Source: Agapetus fuscipes
Lineage: Eukaryota; Arthropoda; Insecta; Trichoptera; Glossosomatidae
DNA length: 64,000 nucleotides
Reading direction: 5' to 3'
Assembly: GCA_951799405.1 (NCBI GenBank)
Contig: OX637353.1
Span: forward strand, 2,914,001-2,978,000
Shown here: positions 48,321-60,000 of the stretch, piece by piece
Position numbering within the stretch: position 1 is the stretch's first letter
Layout of the letters: each line of letters begins with the position of its first letter
Notes under the pieces: generated by a model
The model's input: the letters and a program-made list of their open reading frames with translations, nothing else
What the model was told of the DNA's origin: nothing
Databases searched by the model: none
Program-made: the position numbers and the translations under genes

Positions 48321-48763
48321 TTGAGGCCTCGAGGGTTGACAACAAAAATCCCTGAAGAATCTACAGCACTGCCTTTTTGGACATTGTGGCGTCACAGTTT
48401 CTTGAGCTCTGTGCACCGATTGACTATGGAGCTGGCGTGGGAGAGACTGTGTCTGTGGAATTTGGAGCGACCTGATAACTTTGTGCAGCCGAGCGAGAAG
48501 CTCCCACCTGGACAGGATCGTGAGTAGTCTCTATGGAGGGCCCTAAACAGGTTGAGAACGGGTGTTGGCAGAGCGCATTGTAACATGATGACCTGGGCAA
48601 TCTTACATCAAGATGGCACCACGCTCTGTGAATGCGGAGCCCAACAGTTCATGGATCATCTTCGGATCTGTTCGGCCTGCCCAACAAGCTGCACACTGGC
48701 CGACCTAATAGAGGGTAACGATAGAGCGGTGAAAGCTGCGCGACACTGGGCAAAAATTGTGTA
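48321..48763 (+). pseudogene. LINE pol C-terminal fragment
   Basis: One frame reads ...LPPGQDRE, a TAG at 48525, then SLWRALNRLRTGVGRAHCNM, LCECGAQQFMDHL and ACP, ending at 48763. LNRxRTGVGR...CECG...MDHL is the Cys-rich end of many insect non-LTR pol proteins. No RT domain is present. Confidence 0.6.
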
Positions 48764-49069
48764 GCGTCTGACTCCATAAAGAAGTATCATCCTATTTGCA
48801 ATAAAAATAAGTACACAGTTAAAATTTATTCATCGGATATTATATTTTTATGTGTTTCCATAAATAACTCCTTACAGGGCAATCCGATCTTGGTATTTTA
48901 TAATATTTGCTTTAATAATTTCAAAGAAAACGGAGTACCGTGGAACAAATTTCTAAAAAGAAAATTAAAACTGTTTATAATGAAATCAGTACTTAGTGTA
49001 TATTACATCCTTAATTATAAATGATTTGTAATATAATTACTAAAAATATCCTTGTTTTTTTGTTACAGA

Positions 49070-49432
49070 GCCGAGAGACAAAGCAACGGGGCTAGGGGAA
49101 TAATGTACCTGAGTGTGACTAGAAACATGGCGAAGAAGATATAACTCCGAATTGTATAAGCTGTACCAGGACGCTGATGTGGTCCGCTCAATAAAGGTCA
49201 ACAGACTGCATTGGCTGGGGCACATTCAGCAATTAGACCATCATAGCCTGGAGAAGACGATTGTAATGACGAACCCGGAGGGACGGCGGACAGTGAGAAG
49301 ACCACGTTCAAGATAGCTGGATGAAGTCGTGGCGGATTGTCGTGCAGTGGGGCTGGAGGAGGAAGACGTTGGATAGACAGCGGTGGCAGCGGTTGCTGAG
49401 GGAGGTCGTGCCAATGATGATGATGATGTGAT
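49070..49432 (+). pseudogene. Second LINE pol C-terminal fragment with (ATG)n tail
   Basis: The frame reads YNSELYKLYQDADVVRSIKV, NRLHWLGHIQQL and PEGRRTVRRPRSR, then meets stops. VNRLRWxGH and PEGRRxVGRP are standard near the end of LINE ORFs. It finishes in ATGATGATGATG, a microsatellite tail typical of RTE-type elements. Confidence 0.65.
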
Positions 49433-50059
49433 TATTATAAAACTTTGTTACTACTATAAGCGAACTGTAAATAAAATAAAATTAAAATATTTTATCTTTT
49501 TATTCTAATTTTGTTTTTTTTAAATATTATAAAAAAATGTATATGATTTGCAGAAGCAAACATTTGGCAAATTTGTCATAACAAGCTTGCGGGAACTTTG
49601 TTATGACAAAGTTCTTGCAAGCTTGTTGCTGGGAAACTAGAAAGTTTGATTCAAACTTGCCTCAAGTGTATATACTTGCCATGGCGAACTTGCAGCAAGC
49701 CTTCACTTTTGACACATCAAACTTGTTGCAAGTCAGATGCAAGTTTAAAATGCTATCTGGGATGTGTTTCTATGTGTGTTGTGTGCGGAGCTCTAGGTTT
49801 TTGTTAGGTATGTGTGATTGCAGTGAAAAGAACAGAACCCCACATACTATACAAATAAAGGAAAAAGGAAATATGGTAGCAAACTAAGCAAATGAAAGAA
49901 AATAAATGCGGTTTGCCCAAGATAATGATTATGTAAGTACAAGTATGGAAAAATAAATCCCCCTCCTCAAATACTCACGCTTAAAAGAAATAGCAAGGCA
50001 TCTATGTAGCACATATAGTTTTGACTGAGCTCAAAACATTCAAAATAACCCTTGGCTTA

Positions 50060-50262
50060 GTAAAATGGTTCACTTTGCCAATGTTCCCCCTGTGTCAGGG
50101 AAGGTCTGCAAAAGTTGCAGGGTTTATGTCCCTTTGAGGTTTGCTTTTAATTTGTAAGTACACATTCAGTATTTGTAAGCGTGAACTTACACGTGTCTGT
50201 TTGTGGGCATGCATTTGATATGAGTTCTGAAATTTAATGTATATTTGCAACTTAGATTATAG
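50060..50262 (+). mobile_element. RTE-tail repeat, 5'-truncated copy
   Basis: It starts at GTAAAATGGTTCACTTTGCC, about 55 bases into the consensus, and ends AACTTAGATTATAG. Confidence 0.8.
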
Positions 50263-50999
50263 CAAATTCCCAATAATCAGGGATTTTTTTCTAGCTTACA
50301 GCATTTATTCAATACTCGTAGGTCAAAGATGGAATTAACAATTCCATATTTTAAATACAATATCACTAAAAAATTAACACAAATACACATTAATACCGAA
50401 ATTCATTGTAGAAAATATTTATTGTTATGATATAAGTTTTTGAAATCACTTTTAAAGCTGAATTTCTTGCATATTAAAATGTATTCGGATCTTGACTCCG
50501 ATATACATCAAACTGAAATGGATGATTTGAATAATTTTTTAAATCATTTTGTTTTTATTTAACACAAGAGAAAAATTGTACATACTCTTCCAACTACTTC
50601 GCATATTTAACCAATTTAATGGATGTATTATCTTATTTTGCATTAAGACGACGTGCTTACAACATTTCATAAGTGTGTTTAAGATTTAACCAGTCAATGA
50701 TTTGAGAGATAAAAAAGGTTTGGATGGATGAGATACCAGCGCCTCTGGCGGTCAGATTTGAAAGCAATCCAGCTGAAAAACGAGGTTTATTTTTGGGCCC
50801 TTTTCAATGTTCTGACCTCATTTTTAAACAAGAGAAAATGGAAATGGAAAAGTTAATTTTTTCAAATTTGTTACAATGGTTTATAATATTAGCCAATGCA
50901 CAGAACAATTTAGCACTGACTTAAACCCTTTATTTTTTGTGATTTTAAGAAACATTTATTTTCACAGATGGCAGTAAATGTGCGAAATTTATTAGTAAT
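50263..50999. other. AT-rich 3' flank of the lipase gene
   Basis: Apart from the candidate poly(A) signals I see nothing. Confidence 0.35.
50955..50960 (-). promoter_or_regulatory. Candidate poly(A) signal of the lipase gene
   Basis: AATAAA on the minus strand lies about 40 bases after the stop codon, and a second one follows at about 50934. Both are well placed for a short 3' UTR. Confidence 0.45.
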
Positions 51000-51084
51000 T
51001 CATTTTAAAGTGGCTTTTAGACCCGCTTCCTTCTTTCCAAAAGGAAATTTCTCATTAGTTGTCAGATAATAATTTCCTCTTGAC
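51000..51084 (-). CDS. Lipase exon 7: C-terminus and stop
   Basis: The acceptor TTTTATTTTAG is followed by SRGNYYLTTNEKFPFG and a lysine-rich end, with TGA at 51002-51000. The Gly-Asn-aromatic-Tyr-Leu-x-Thr-Asn motif is the normal end of insect and vertebrate lipase domains. Confidence 0.8.
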
Positions 51085-54000
51085 CTAAAATAAAAATAAA
51101 ACAAATATTTTAATAATTCCTGCTCATGATTTCATAAAATTTAAAAATAAATATTTTCAGCGGATAGATTTTTTATATGATCTAGAGACTTAAACTAGCA
51201 AACTTTGGCAAAATAAGCAACATCGTCGCAGGGTGCTCGACGAAAGACCAATTTTATTTCATAGGTTAAAACCAAAGCAATCATTCTAAGATAATATGTG
51301 TATTTTTCTATAGGTGCAACACATAATACAAGTGACTGCAATATTTATGTATTAAATATACTTCATAGTCCAATATTATAGTGCAATTTAAGAATACAAA
51401 CATTTGTGATACTCCGAATCCCATAAGAAATGTTTTTTGTCCGCATTGTCCTTTGAGGAATTTTTCTTCATCAGTACAATGTACTGCTGGAAACTTCTCG
51501 GGTGTTCTAACAGATTCTGCAAAGTACATCCAAGATCTGCGATGACTGTATAAATCTATGAAAAAAAACTAAATTAGATACTTACCTATACCTACTATAT
51601 GAATAGGAGCATAGATGGAAAGTGATTTTGAAATGGATTAAGAAGGTATGTACTTCCTATGTAGTGGAGGAATGAACACTTGAGAAATATGTCAGGAAAA
51701 ACATTTATAATGATCTAAATCTAAATCTAAGCTGCAAGGATATGTATCAATTGAGATTCATATTAAATGCATTCCCACAAGCAGACACGCATAATTTCGC
51801 GCTCACACATGCCGCATGTGGACCTACAATATAAAAACCCAATCTCAAATGAACATAAGCCCTGCAACTCTTGCCGACCTTCCCTGAAACAGGGGTGACA
51901 TTGGCAAAGGGAACCATTTTTTACAGTATGGGTGGTCAGCCTCATACCAACCTATAAGTCAAGGAATACAAGCAATTAATTACATTTGAGTATAAAAAAA
52001 AAAACAAATAATCACTGAGCAATTAAACAGTAAACAAATTGAAAAGCTACTAAACATATTCTATCAAAAAGTGATTTTGTTTTAAAGCCTCAGACTTAAA
52101 CGCCAGCATTACAGATCAATCGCCATTTCCTTCGGTCCTTACATACTACTTTCATTTCATCCAGAGTCAAAACCTTTTTCATACAAGCTCTCCTTTTATT
52201 ATGACTCTGGATATCCCATTCATTCGCTATTTCAGAAATTTGGTCCATCCATACCTTGCTCGGTCTTCCTCTACCATGACATCCATCTAATCTTGCAGCA
52301 TATACTTTCTTTGTTAGTCTTTCCTCATTCAGTCTCTCCATATATATATATATATATATATGAGGATAATTTATTTTATATAATTAATACATGACAAAAG
52401 AGCGCCGTTTTTGTGTGTGTCACACCTCAAGGGCCCTCCTAATCATGAATGAGATATTTTATAAAGGTGCCGTTTCAGTGCTCCCTTAAAAATGCCAACA
52501 GATTCCGAAACACTCACTCCGGATGGCAGTCTGTTCCACTCCATCGGCCCCGCAAACCGGAAAGCGTGATCCCCAAAATTAGTGCGTATTTGACGGCGAG
52601 GCTGCATCAATCTGACAGCTCGACACCCCGCTGACCTAAGTGTCCGCCCCCTCACACTCACCTCAACGGGGGAAAACATGTCAGCCAGATATGATGGAGC
52701 CAAACCATTTAGGGCTTTAAATACCATCAAACACACACGGTAGACCACCCTCTCAGGAAAACGAAGACAATGTAGTTCTTTCAACAGCGAAGTGATGTGA
52801 GAGAATTTGGACATCCCGAAGATCAGTCTTGCGGCCGCATTCAAAACAGACTGAAATCTGTTCAGTTGCTTCTTTGACTGGCCGATATAAAGTGTGGAAC
52901 AATAATCAATTCGGGACATCACAAAAGCACTCACCAATGTTTTAACCACATCCGGCGGTAGACACCTCCTGATAGTCCTTATTTGGCGTAGGCCAAAAAA
53001 TGAAGCGGCTATTATTTTGTCAACCTGCTCCTCCATTGTGAGATTCCGATCCAGCATAACTCACAAAAGTCTCACAGAGTTAGAAGGCTGGATCAAACTT
53101 CCCTCAATAGAGAGAGGTACCCCATTATCCAGGAGGTGATCGCGCCTGGATGTGGCCGACCACATAAGTTCGGTCTTGCTGGCATTGAGGATAAGGCCGT
53201 TTTGCTTCATCCACCCACCCACCTCCATGATGCAAGCAGACATCCTGCCTTTAAGGTCTTCAGTCTCATTGGGCCGACACTGAGAGTAAATCTGCCAATC
53301 ATCAGCGTAAGAATGAGCAGAAAGGCCGTACTTTTCAACTATACTCTCAATGTCGGCTGTGTAAAGTAAAAAAAGGACTGAACCCAGCACGGACCCCTGC
53401 GGAACCCCAGAGGTGAGTGAGTAGACAGGTGAGACATCATCACAAATACGTACCGCCTGCTTGCGACCTACCAGGTAGGAGGTCATCCACTCCAGGGCCC
53501 CATTTCTCAAACCATACGAGCCCTCCAATCTATTTATCAGTATTTCATGACTAACAGTGTTGAAAGCTGCACTCATTTTTTTTTTTTTTTTTATTATTTT
53601 TTTTTTTTTTTTTTTAACAAACAACACAAATGCATAAAAATATACATAATTTAAGAAAAATTAAAAAAATATATATAGCGTACTGTGTCAATTAGATGTT
53701 AAAACTAATAATAAATGTTTAAAAGATTACATAGAGATTAAAAATATGGAGCTTAAATAATATTAAAAATAGGAAAACAAAAAAATAAAATAAAAGATAA
53801 GAAAAGAAAAAGGAAAACAAAACACCAATCATTTAAAAAAAAAAGTCAATCTTCTAAGTTTCTACAGTCAATGCCTCATTCACCTCTCTTAAGAATGACC
53901 TCCTGGATAGGTGAAATATATCGATGTGGTTAAAATTATCATTATAAAAGCCGAGAATCCTTCCGAAGATGGAGTTGTATCCATAGTTAGTCCGGTGAGT

Positions 54001-57000
54001 TTTAACGTGGAAAAGTGCATTCAGTCTTGTACGTCTAACATGAGGGACTCGGAAAGTGACTTTTTCGACAAGCTCCATCGAGTCGATTGCCCCATGTAGA
54101 ATACCATGCAGGAGGCTCATGTCCTGGGAGACGCGACGAGACCTGAGCGAAGGGACTCCATGAAAGCGAGCGGCTTCCTGAGGATTAGCAAAAGAACTAT
54201 GTGTTCTGAAATTAAGGTGTCTCAGAAATTTATTCTGAACACCCTCCAATCGTCGAATGTATACATCATACATGGGACTCCATATTGGGGAAGCAAAGTC
54301 CAACAGGCTACGAACATAGGCTAGATATGGCGTCCTAATTGCCGGCATAGACTTGAATGTCTTACATGACCTTAGAATGAAACCAAGCATTTTGTACGCT
54401 CTATCAGCCAGTGAGGATATATGACAGTCGAAATACATGCCGCCATCCATGATTACTCCAAGATCTTTAACCTCAGTCACAAAATTCAAGGACTCACCCT
54501 TTAGTTTATAATTATTAAAAATAGGATTTCTCTTACGAGTGAATATAATACCGTGACATTTGGATATGTTAAGGGATAATTTGTTAATATTACAGTATAT
54601 TGAGAACCTATTTAGGTCTTCCTGCAACTTTTTACAATCGTCAGGATTAGCAATCCTGGAGAAAATTTTAGTGTCGTCTGCATATTGTAGGCATTTTGCA
54701 TACGTAAAGCAGCGTCCTATATCGAAAATATATGCATTAAACAGGAGAGGTCCAAGATGGGAACCTTGGGGGACGCCAGAAGGAATTGTCCAGAAGTCAG
54801 ATCTGCAGCTTCCAACGACCACTGCCTGAGACCTTCGGTTCAGGTAAGAAGAGAACCAACGCAAGAGGCTCCCATGTACGCCAAGTGGAGTTTATCCATC
54901 AAGACAGAGTGATTCACCCTGTCGAAAGCTTTAGAAAAGTCAGTGTAGACAACGTCAACCTGGCCTCCGTTTTCCATTTCATTCAACACGTAATCAGAGA
55001 AGACAGCCAAATTAGAAATTACTGACCTTCCTTTACAAAAACCATGCTGAAAATTAGGAATCTGGGAGGTGATATGAACGTAGACGTGGTCGTAAACCAT
55101 CTTCTCAAAAAGTTTACCAAATATTGACAAGATAGAAATAGGGCGATAATTCTCTGCCCGATTTTTTGGGCCAGATTTATGAATTGGTATGACATGGGCC
55201 TTTTTCCATAATTCTGGAAAAGCGGCATTAAAGAGGGATTTATTAAATATAATGGATAAAGGAACAGAGATCTCGCTAGCGCAATTCACGAACAAGACAG
55301 AGGGAATTCCATCACTACCAGGTCCCTTACTTATGTCCAGAGTTTTCAGATATTTACAAACAGAGGAAGGTGTAACAGAAAATCCCCCAATACTTGCTTG
55401 ATCTGCGACAGAATCATAAGGCATTGCAGCAGAAGCAATAGCAGAAGTATCTGTGTAGACAGAACTAAAATATAATGAGAACAATTGAGCCATGCTCTCA
55501 GAGTCAGATGCTACTTGATCATTAAACGAGAGTTTATGCGGAAATGATGAGGAATTACGTATGCCCTTGATAAATGTCCAGAATTTTTTTGGATCTCTAG
55601 CAACAGATTTCTCGGAGGAGTCAACGAATCTCGCATAGCAATCACGCTGTACAAAATGTCCACTCATGACCAGAAGTGCCAACAAAGCAAGATTGCCCTG
55701 TTCAATCATTGCCGATATCATATCAGACGTGACCTTGAGCATACCAGTTTCTGTAGAGTGACCATATGTCCAAACCATCTAAGCATACTTCTTTTAATCT
55801 TTACTTTCACACTTTCTCTTACACCACATTTCTCTCTTACAAAATCATTCCTCACCCTATCACTCCGCCTTTTTCTAATCATACTTCTTAGGTAGTCCAT
55901 TTCCACTGTATGGACTTTACTAATCTCACTTTCACTTACCGTCCAGGCTTCACTTCCATACATCAGAGTGGGCACTAGTATGCCACCATGCACCGCCAGT
56001 CGAACATTTTTTGATGATGATTTAATGATGATGCATTTAATATTCCTTGACTTATAAGTTGGTATGAGGCTGACCACCCATACTGTAAAAAATGGTTCAC
56101 TTTGCCAATGTCACCCCTGTTTCAGGTAAGGTCCGCAAAAGTTGCAGGGTTTATGTTCATTTGAGGTTTGGTTTTGATTTTTTGTACACATTCAGCATTT
56201 GTAAGCGCAAATTTACACATACCTATCTGTTTTTGGCCATGCATTTGATATGAGTTTTGAATGTTAATATATCTTTGCAACTAAGATTATAGATGCCATG
56301 GGTTTTGCATAGGTATGGCAATATAAACTGCATCCTTATTACTACTGATACTTTTACAAAAGGTCGAGGTGCATGAAAAGTAAGTGAGCTCATCATATCG
56401 TTTTCAAAGGATGACAATTAAAATTTCATGAAAAGGATCATCAGTGGTGGCCCATGTCCAAGAGGGGATTGGGCAGACCACAGTAGGAAAGCCTTGATGG
56501 TGTTCACGAGTCTCCAAGGCACTTGAATATATTTGAAAAGGCCTACGTGTGGGAGCGGATGACAACAGATTGAAAAGTATAATATTAAATTACCAGGTTT
56601 CACCAGTTCCACATCGATTGTAGCAAATATCAGTCCAGACTCCGGACACCCAGGTTGTGGTCTGTGTCCTCCATTTGGCCAGAAATCAGCATGGCCATAA
56701 GGCAGCGGGGCACCCAGCCTTGCAGCATCTGTGTGAATAGCATCTACAAACACAGCATCATCAGGGCAGAGCGCCTGACCAATCAAGGCAGGGCTGAGAG
56801 GAGGGAACACGCAGTCAAGACCTGTGATTCTTAGGACAAAAAAGATAAGCTGGCAAATGACATTCAAGCAGTGACATCACTCTACACTGATATGGTATTA
56901 AGATGGGCTTCTTTGAAAAAAAATCATAATAATATTTCATTAAATTGGTGCATGTAATTGTGTTTGCAAGCAAATAACATATTAAAGGAATTCACATAAA

Positions 57001-60000
57001 GTATCATAGCCATTGAGGTACACGCATACATTGATGATCATAGCACCATATTGTATCAGCAGGATAAAAGTATCTAAGTCGTAGACATGGTCCTTGAGTG
57101 ACCTTTGAGTATAGCTCCTGCACACCCATGGTACTCCGTAGTAAGAAGCAAAGTGAGCAGCTTAGGTACAAAATCATAAGGTTCATCAAATCGGTGGAAT
57201 CAAATAACTTTATTGTTAGTAAATTACCTGGGCAGTGTGATGCCATACATTTTAGTTTTCCTTGCTATTGAAGCTGCTATGTAACATCCCAAAGAAAAGG
57301 CAACAATGTGTAAATTGCGGGATGGCAGACCGGAGTCCAAAATTTTCAATAGTGAATGTCCTGTGGCATTGCCTACCTGTTGTAAATCAAAAACATATTT
57401 ATAAACCTGAGTAACTAAAGAAATACCTACTTGATAAACCTTAAGTCTAAAACCAGATCTCCATATTTTTGCCACATTTAGTTGCAGTGAATGTATAATT
57501 ATATCCTGTTGTGGTGCAGAGGACCAGAAGATAAAAAACAGAAGAATAAAAACCAGATAACTCAAAACCAGATACAAAACAGATACACCAAAAATCGTGT
57601 GTGCCCACCCCTATTAGTGGACCCGTGTGCACAATTGTGATCGCGCTCCCGCCTAATTCTAAGCCGAGACGTACAAACCACCTCGCGCTCCTGCCTGGAC
57701 ACCTCCGCAGCTTCACTACTCACTTCATCTTGACCTGGAAGACTGAGACCTTCCCGCCCGGACTTGAGACAACCGTCTCTAGCAGGACACACTGCTCACA
57801 ACGCAACACAAAGGTCCTTCTTAGGACCACGTTTACGTTTCCTCGAGAGTTAATGGTTTTTCTCCTGCTCACAACACAAAGGTCCTTGTTAGGGCCAATC
57901 ATAATTTACTCAGAAGTTACATCTTTATTCCTGATTTCCACTTCCATATTTCCTTTCCTTCCCCCCACTTGCATATTTCCATCAAGCATCCTGCTCGCCT
58001 CACAAGCACGGCGGTTTGAGGAGGACTCCCGCCGGGACGCAGTGGAAGCTTGAAGACCGCAAGATTTTAACATATTGAACTAACTTTGATTAAACATTAC
58101 TGCATTAAATAAAAATATAAACTTGTACAATTGGGCTTTAATCCACCACACAAGGAGACCAACAAACTGTGATCAACGAATTGAAGTATTAATCATTGGC
58201 ACAAAGTACAGGAGCAATGCATTTCCCCTGTTGGCCATCCGTGGGACTGCTAGTATTTCCCCCCAGCACCACATCTCAAATATCTCTTGCTGAGACTCGG
58301 CTGCTATCAGGGTCAAACATTTTGCCCCGTATTTGGTAATCAAATGTACAAACATTCTAGAGCAGCGTTTTTCAACCTGTGGGTTGCGACCCCCTGGGGG
58401 GTCGCCGAGCCTCTGTAAGGGGGTCGCGAGAGGTCGAGAAAACTTCAGTTTTTTTATAAAACATATAATTGGTGAGACTAAATAAAAAGTCAATAAGAAT
58501 TAAAATTATTATATTAAATTAAATATATTAAAAAAAGGGTTGGGGGGTCGGGAAATATTTTTTGATACTAAGGGGGTCGTGTCATGAAAAAGGTTGAAAA
58601 ACACTGTTCTAGAGCAGGGGTCTCCAAACTATTTTACCCAAGGGCCGTATTGAATTTCGAGGGTTGAAAATATTTAAAATTGTGCACTTGGAAACAATCG
58701 GGGCTATTCTTAGACATTTTAGTCGTCGATTGAGCCCACGCTTTGACAAAATAATGATGCATTTGTATGAAGACCTGTCAATCCAAGATGGCCGCAAGTG
58801 AACAGCTTATTTGTCTTCATACAAAAATTACAAAATTCGGTAGGTAAGAATGACTGTGCTGATGAAACTTCCAGCTCAGGCACCATTAGTTTGTCAAAGC
58901 GTGGGCTCAACCGATAACTACAATATCTAAGAATAGCCCCGATTGTTTTTAAGAATTTCCTGTTTATTTTTACAAATAAATTATTTTTTAAATACTAGTT
59001 TTAAGTGTCTCTGAGTCTATCTTATATTTTTTATACCAACATAGTTATTTTTTTATTTAAAATCAAGTTATTTTTTATTAAACGTTTAAATATTTTATTT
59101 TTTGACCCTCGGATGTTTGAATTTATTTATTGTAATTATTACTTATATATTATTTTATGTTTTCTTTCTTTTAATTTTTGGCTGTTGTATTTAATTTTAA
59201 TTAAGTTCATATTTATTGTACCTATACCTACCTATTTATTTGAATTTATATAATTTTGATCTATGGTTTGTTCTTAATAATTTTAATTTTTTTATACATC
59301 ACTCTTGATAATGACCTGAATATTGAAGGTCGAAAATACTCGAGATTCAAAATATTATTGTGAAAATAAAACAATGCTTAATAAAAAATAACTTGATTTT
59401 AAATAAAATGAATTTTCACTGTGTGAATACACAAACCCTACAAAATCTAATAGTTAATTTTTATCGTTTTTTTATTGACGTCTGCGGGCCGGACCGAATC
59501 CTTTCGCGGGCCGCATTTGGCCCGCGGGCCGTAGTTTGGAGACCCTGTTCTAGAGGATGGTCTTTCAGTCAGTGTACAATTGCAGTATATAACTTCTCTT
59601 CTGCTAGAGATCACTTTAATCTACTTTACTTGGCTAATAAATAATGCAGGTATACAGACAATCAGAGTATTTGAAGCTGCCGTGTTGTATGATCCATCCG
59701 CCATGTTTCCCCAGTCAAGGAGTAGAGCATTGGTATCAGGCCTGGACATCAAGTACTCCTTTATGACAGTTCTGCTACTTCTGGACTTCATGGATTCCTT
59801 GTAGCCATGGATGAAAAGCATCACTTTGTTTTTGCTAATAAAACCTTTTGTTGTCGTTAACCTTGTTGAATATTGCAATGGAAACTTTGTAAAGTTGTCA
59901 AGGGATTTACTTAAAAATACAAAACATACATAACATAAGACGCTACTTCAAATTAAAAATAAATAGATACTTAAAATAAGAGATATTTGAATTGTATTTA

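Larger units (their letters stand above)
46590..49761. mobile_element. Candidate DNA transposon with CCCAGATAGCA ends
   Basis: CCCAGATAGCA at 46590 is inverted at 49751-49761. Both ends carry many GCAAGTTTG/CAAGCTTGC motifs (46600-46760 and 49570-49750), like subterminal binding sites. A GC-rich patch (47270-47345) precedes a short THAP-like start. The interior has also received a tail repeat and LINE pieces. The flanking 8-mers (ATTCACTT and ATGTGTTT) match poorly, so the boundaries are provisional. Confidence 0.45.
51715..56012 (-). mobile_element. RTE-like LINE copy split by a 3.4-kb LINE insertion
   Basis: The 5' part (56012 down to 55763: SKNVRLAVHGGILVPTLMYG through MLRWFGHM) and the 3' part (52339 down to 52096: ERLNEERLTKKVY through KWRLICNAGV) join in frame, followed by the tail repeat (51966-51715). 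The break falls in GGACATATG|GAGAG. The insert (about 52340-55762) carries the Jockey-like and CR1/L2-like elements. The whole lies in the intron between lipase exons 5 and 6. Confidence 0.85.
57595..58165 (+). other. GC-rich block in lipase intron 3 with two histone-type stem-loops
   Basis: The block is far richer in GC than its surroundings and stays open for 150 codons on the plus strand, with no domain. It looks like part of a retroelement, possibly an LTR, but I could not find paired ends or a target duplication. Confidence 0.35.

Noticed and set aside
57004..57246. 80-codon minus-strand ORF next to lipase exon 4
   Set aside because: It begins inside the exon and runs on into intron 4 after the GTAATT donor. 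The lipase frame continues cleanly at 56829.
57601..58053. 150-codon plus-strand ORF in lipase intron 3
   Set aside because: It has no recognisable domain, and GC-rich repeat DNA opens frames by chance. It is described only as a repeat block.
59005..59253. 82-codon hydrophobic ORF (Ile/Phe/Leu-rich)
   Set aside because: It is an AT-rich chance frame inside hAT element 2. The hydrophobicity follows from T-rich codons.
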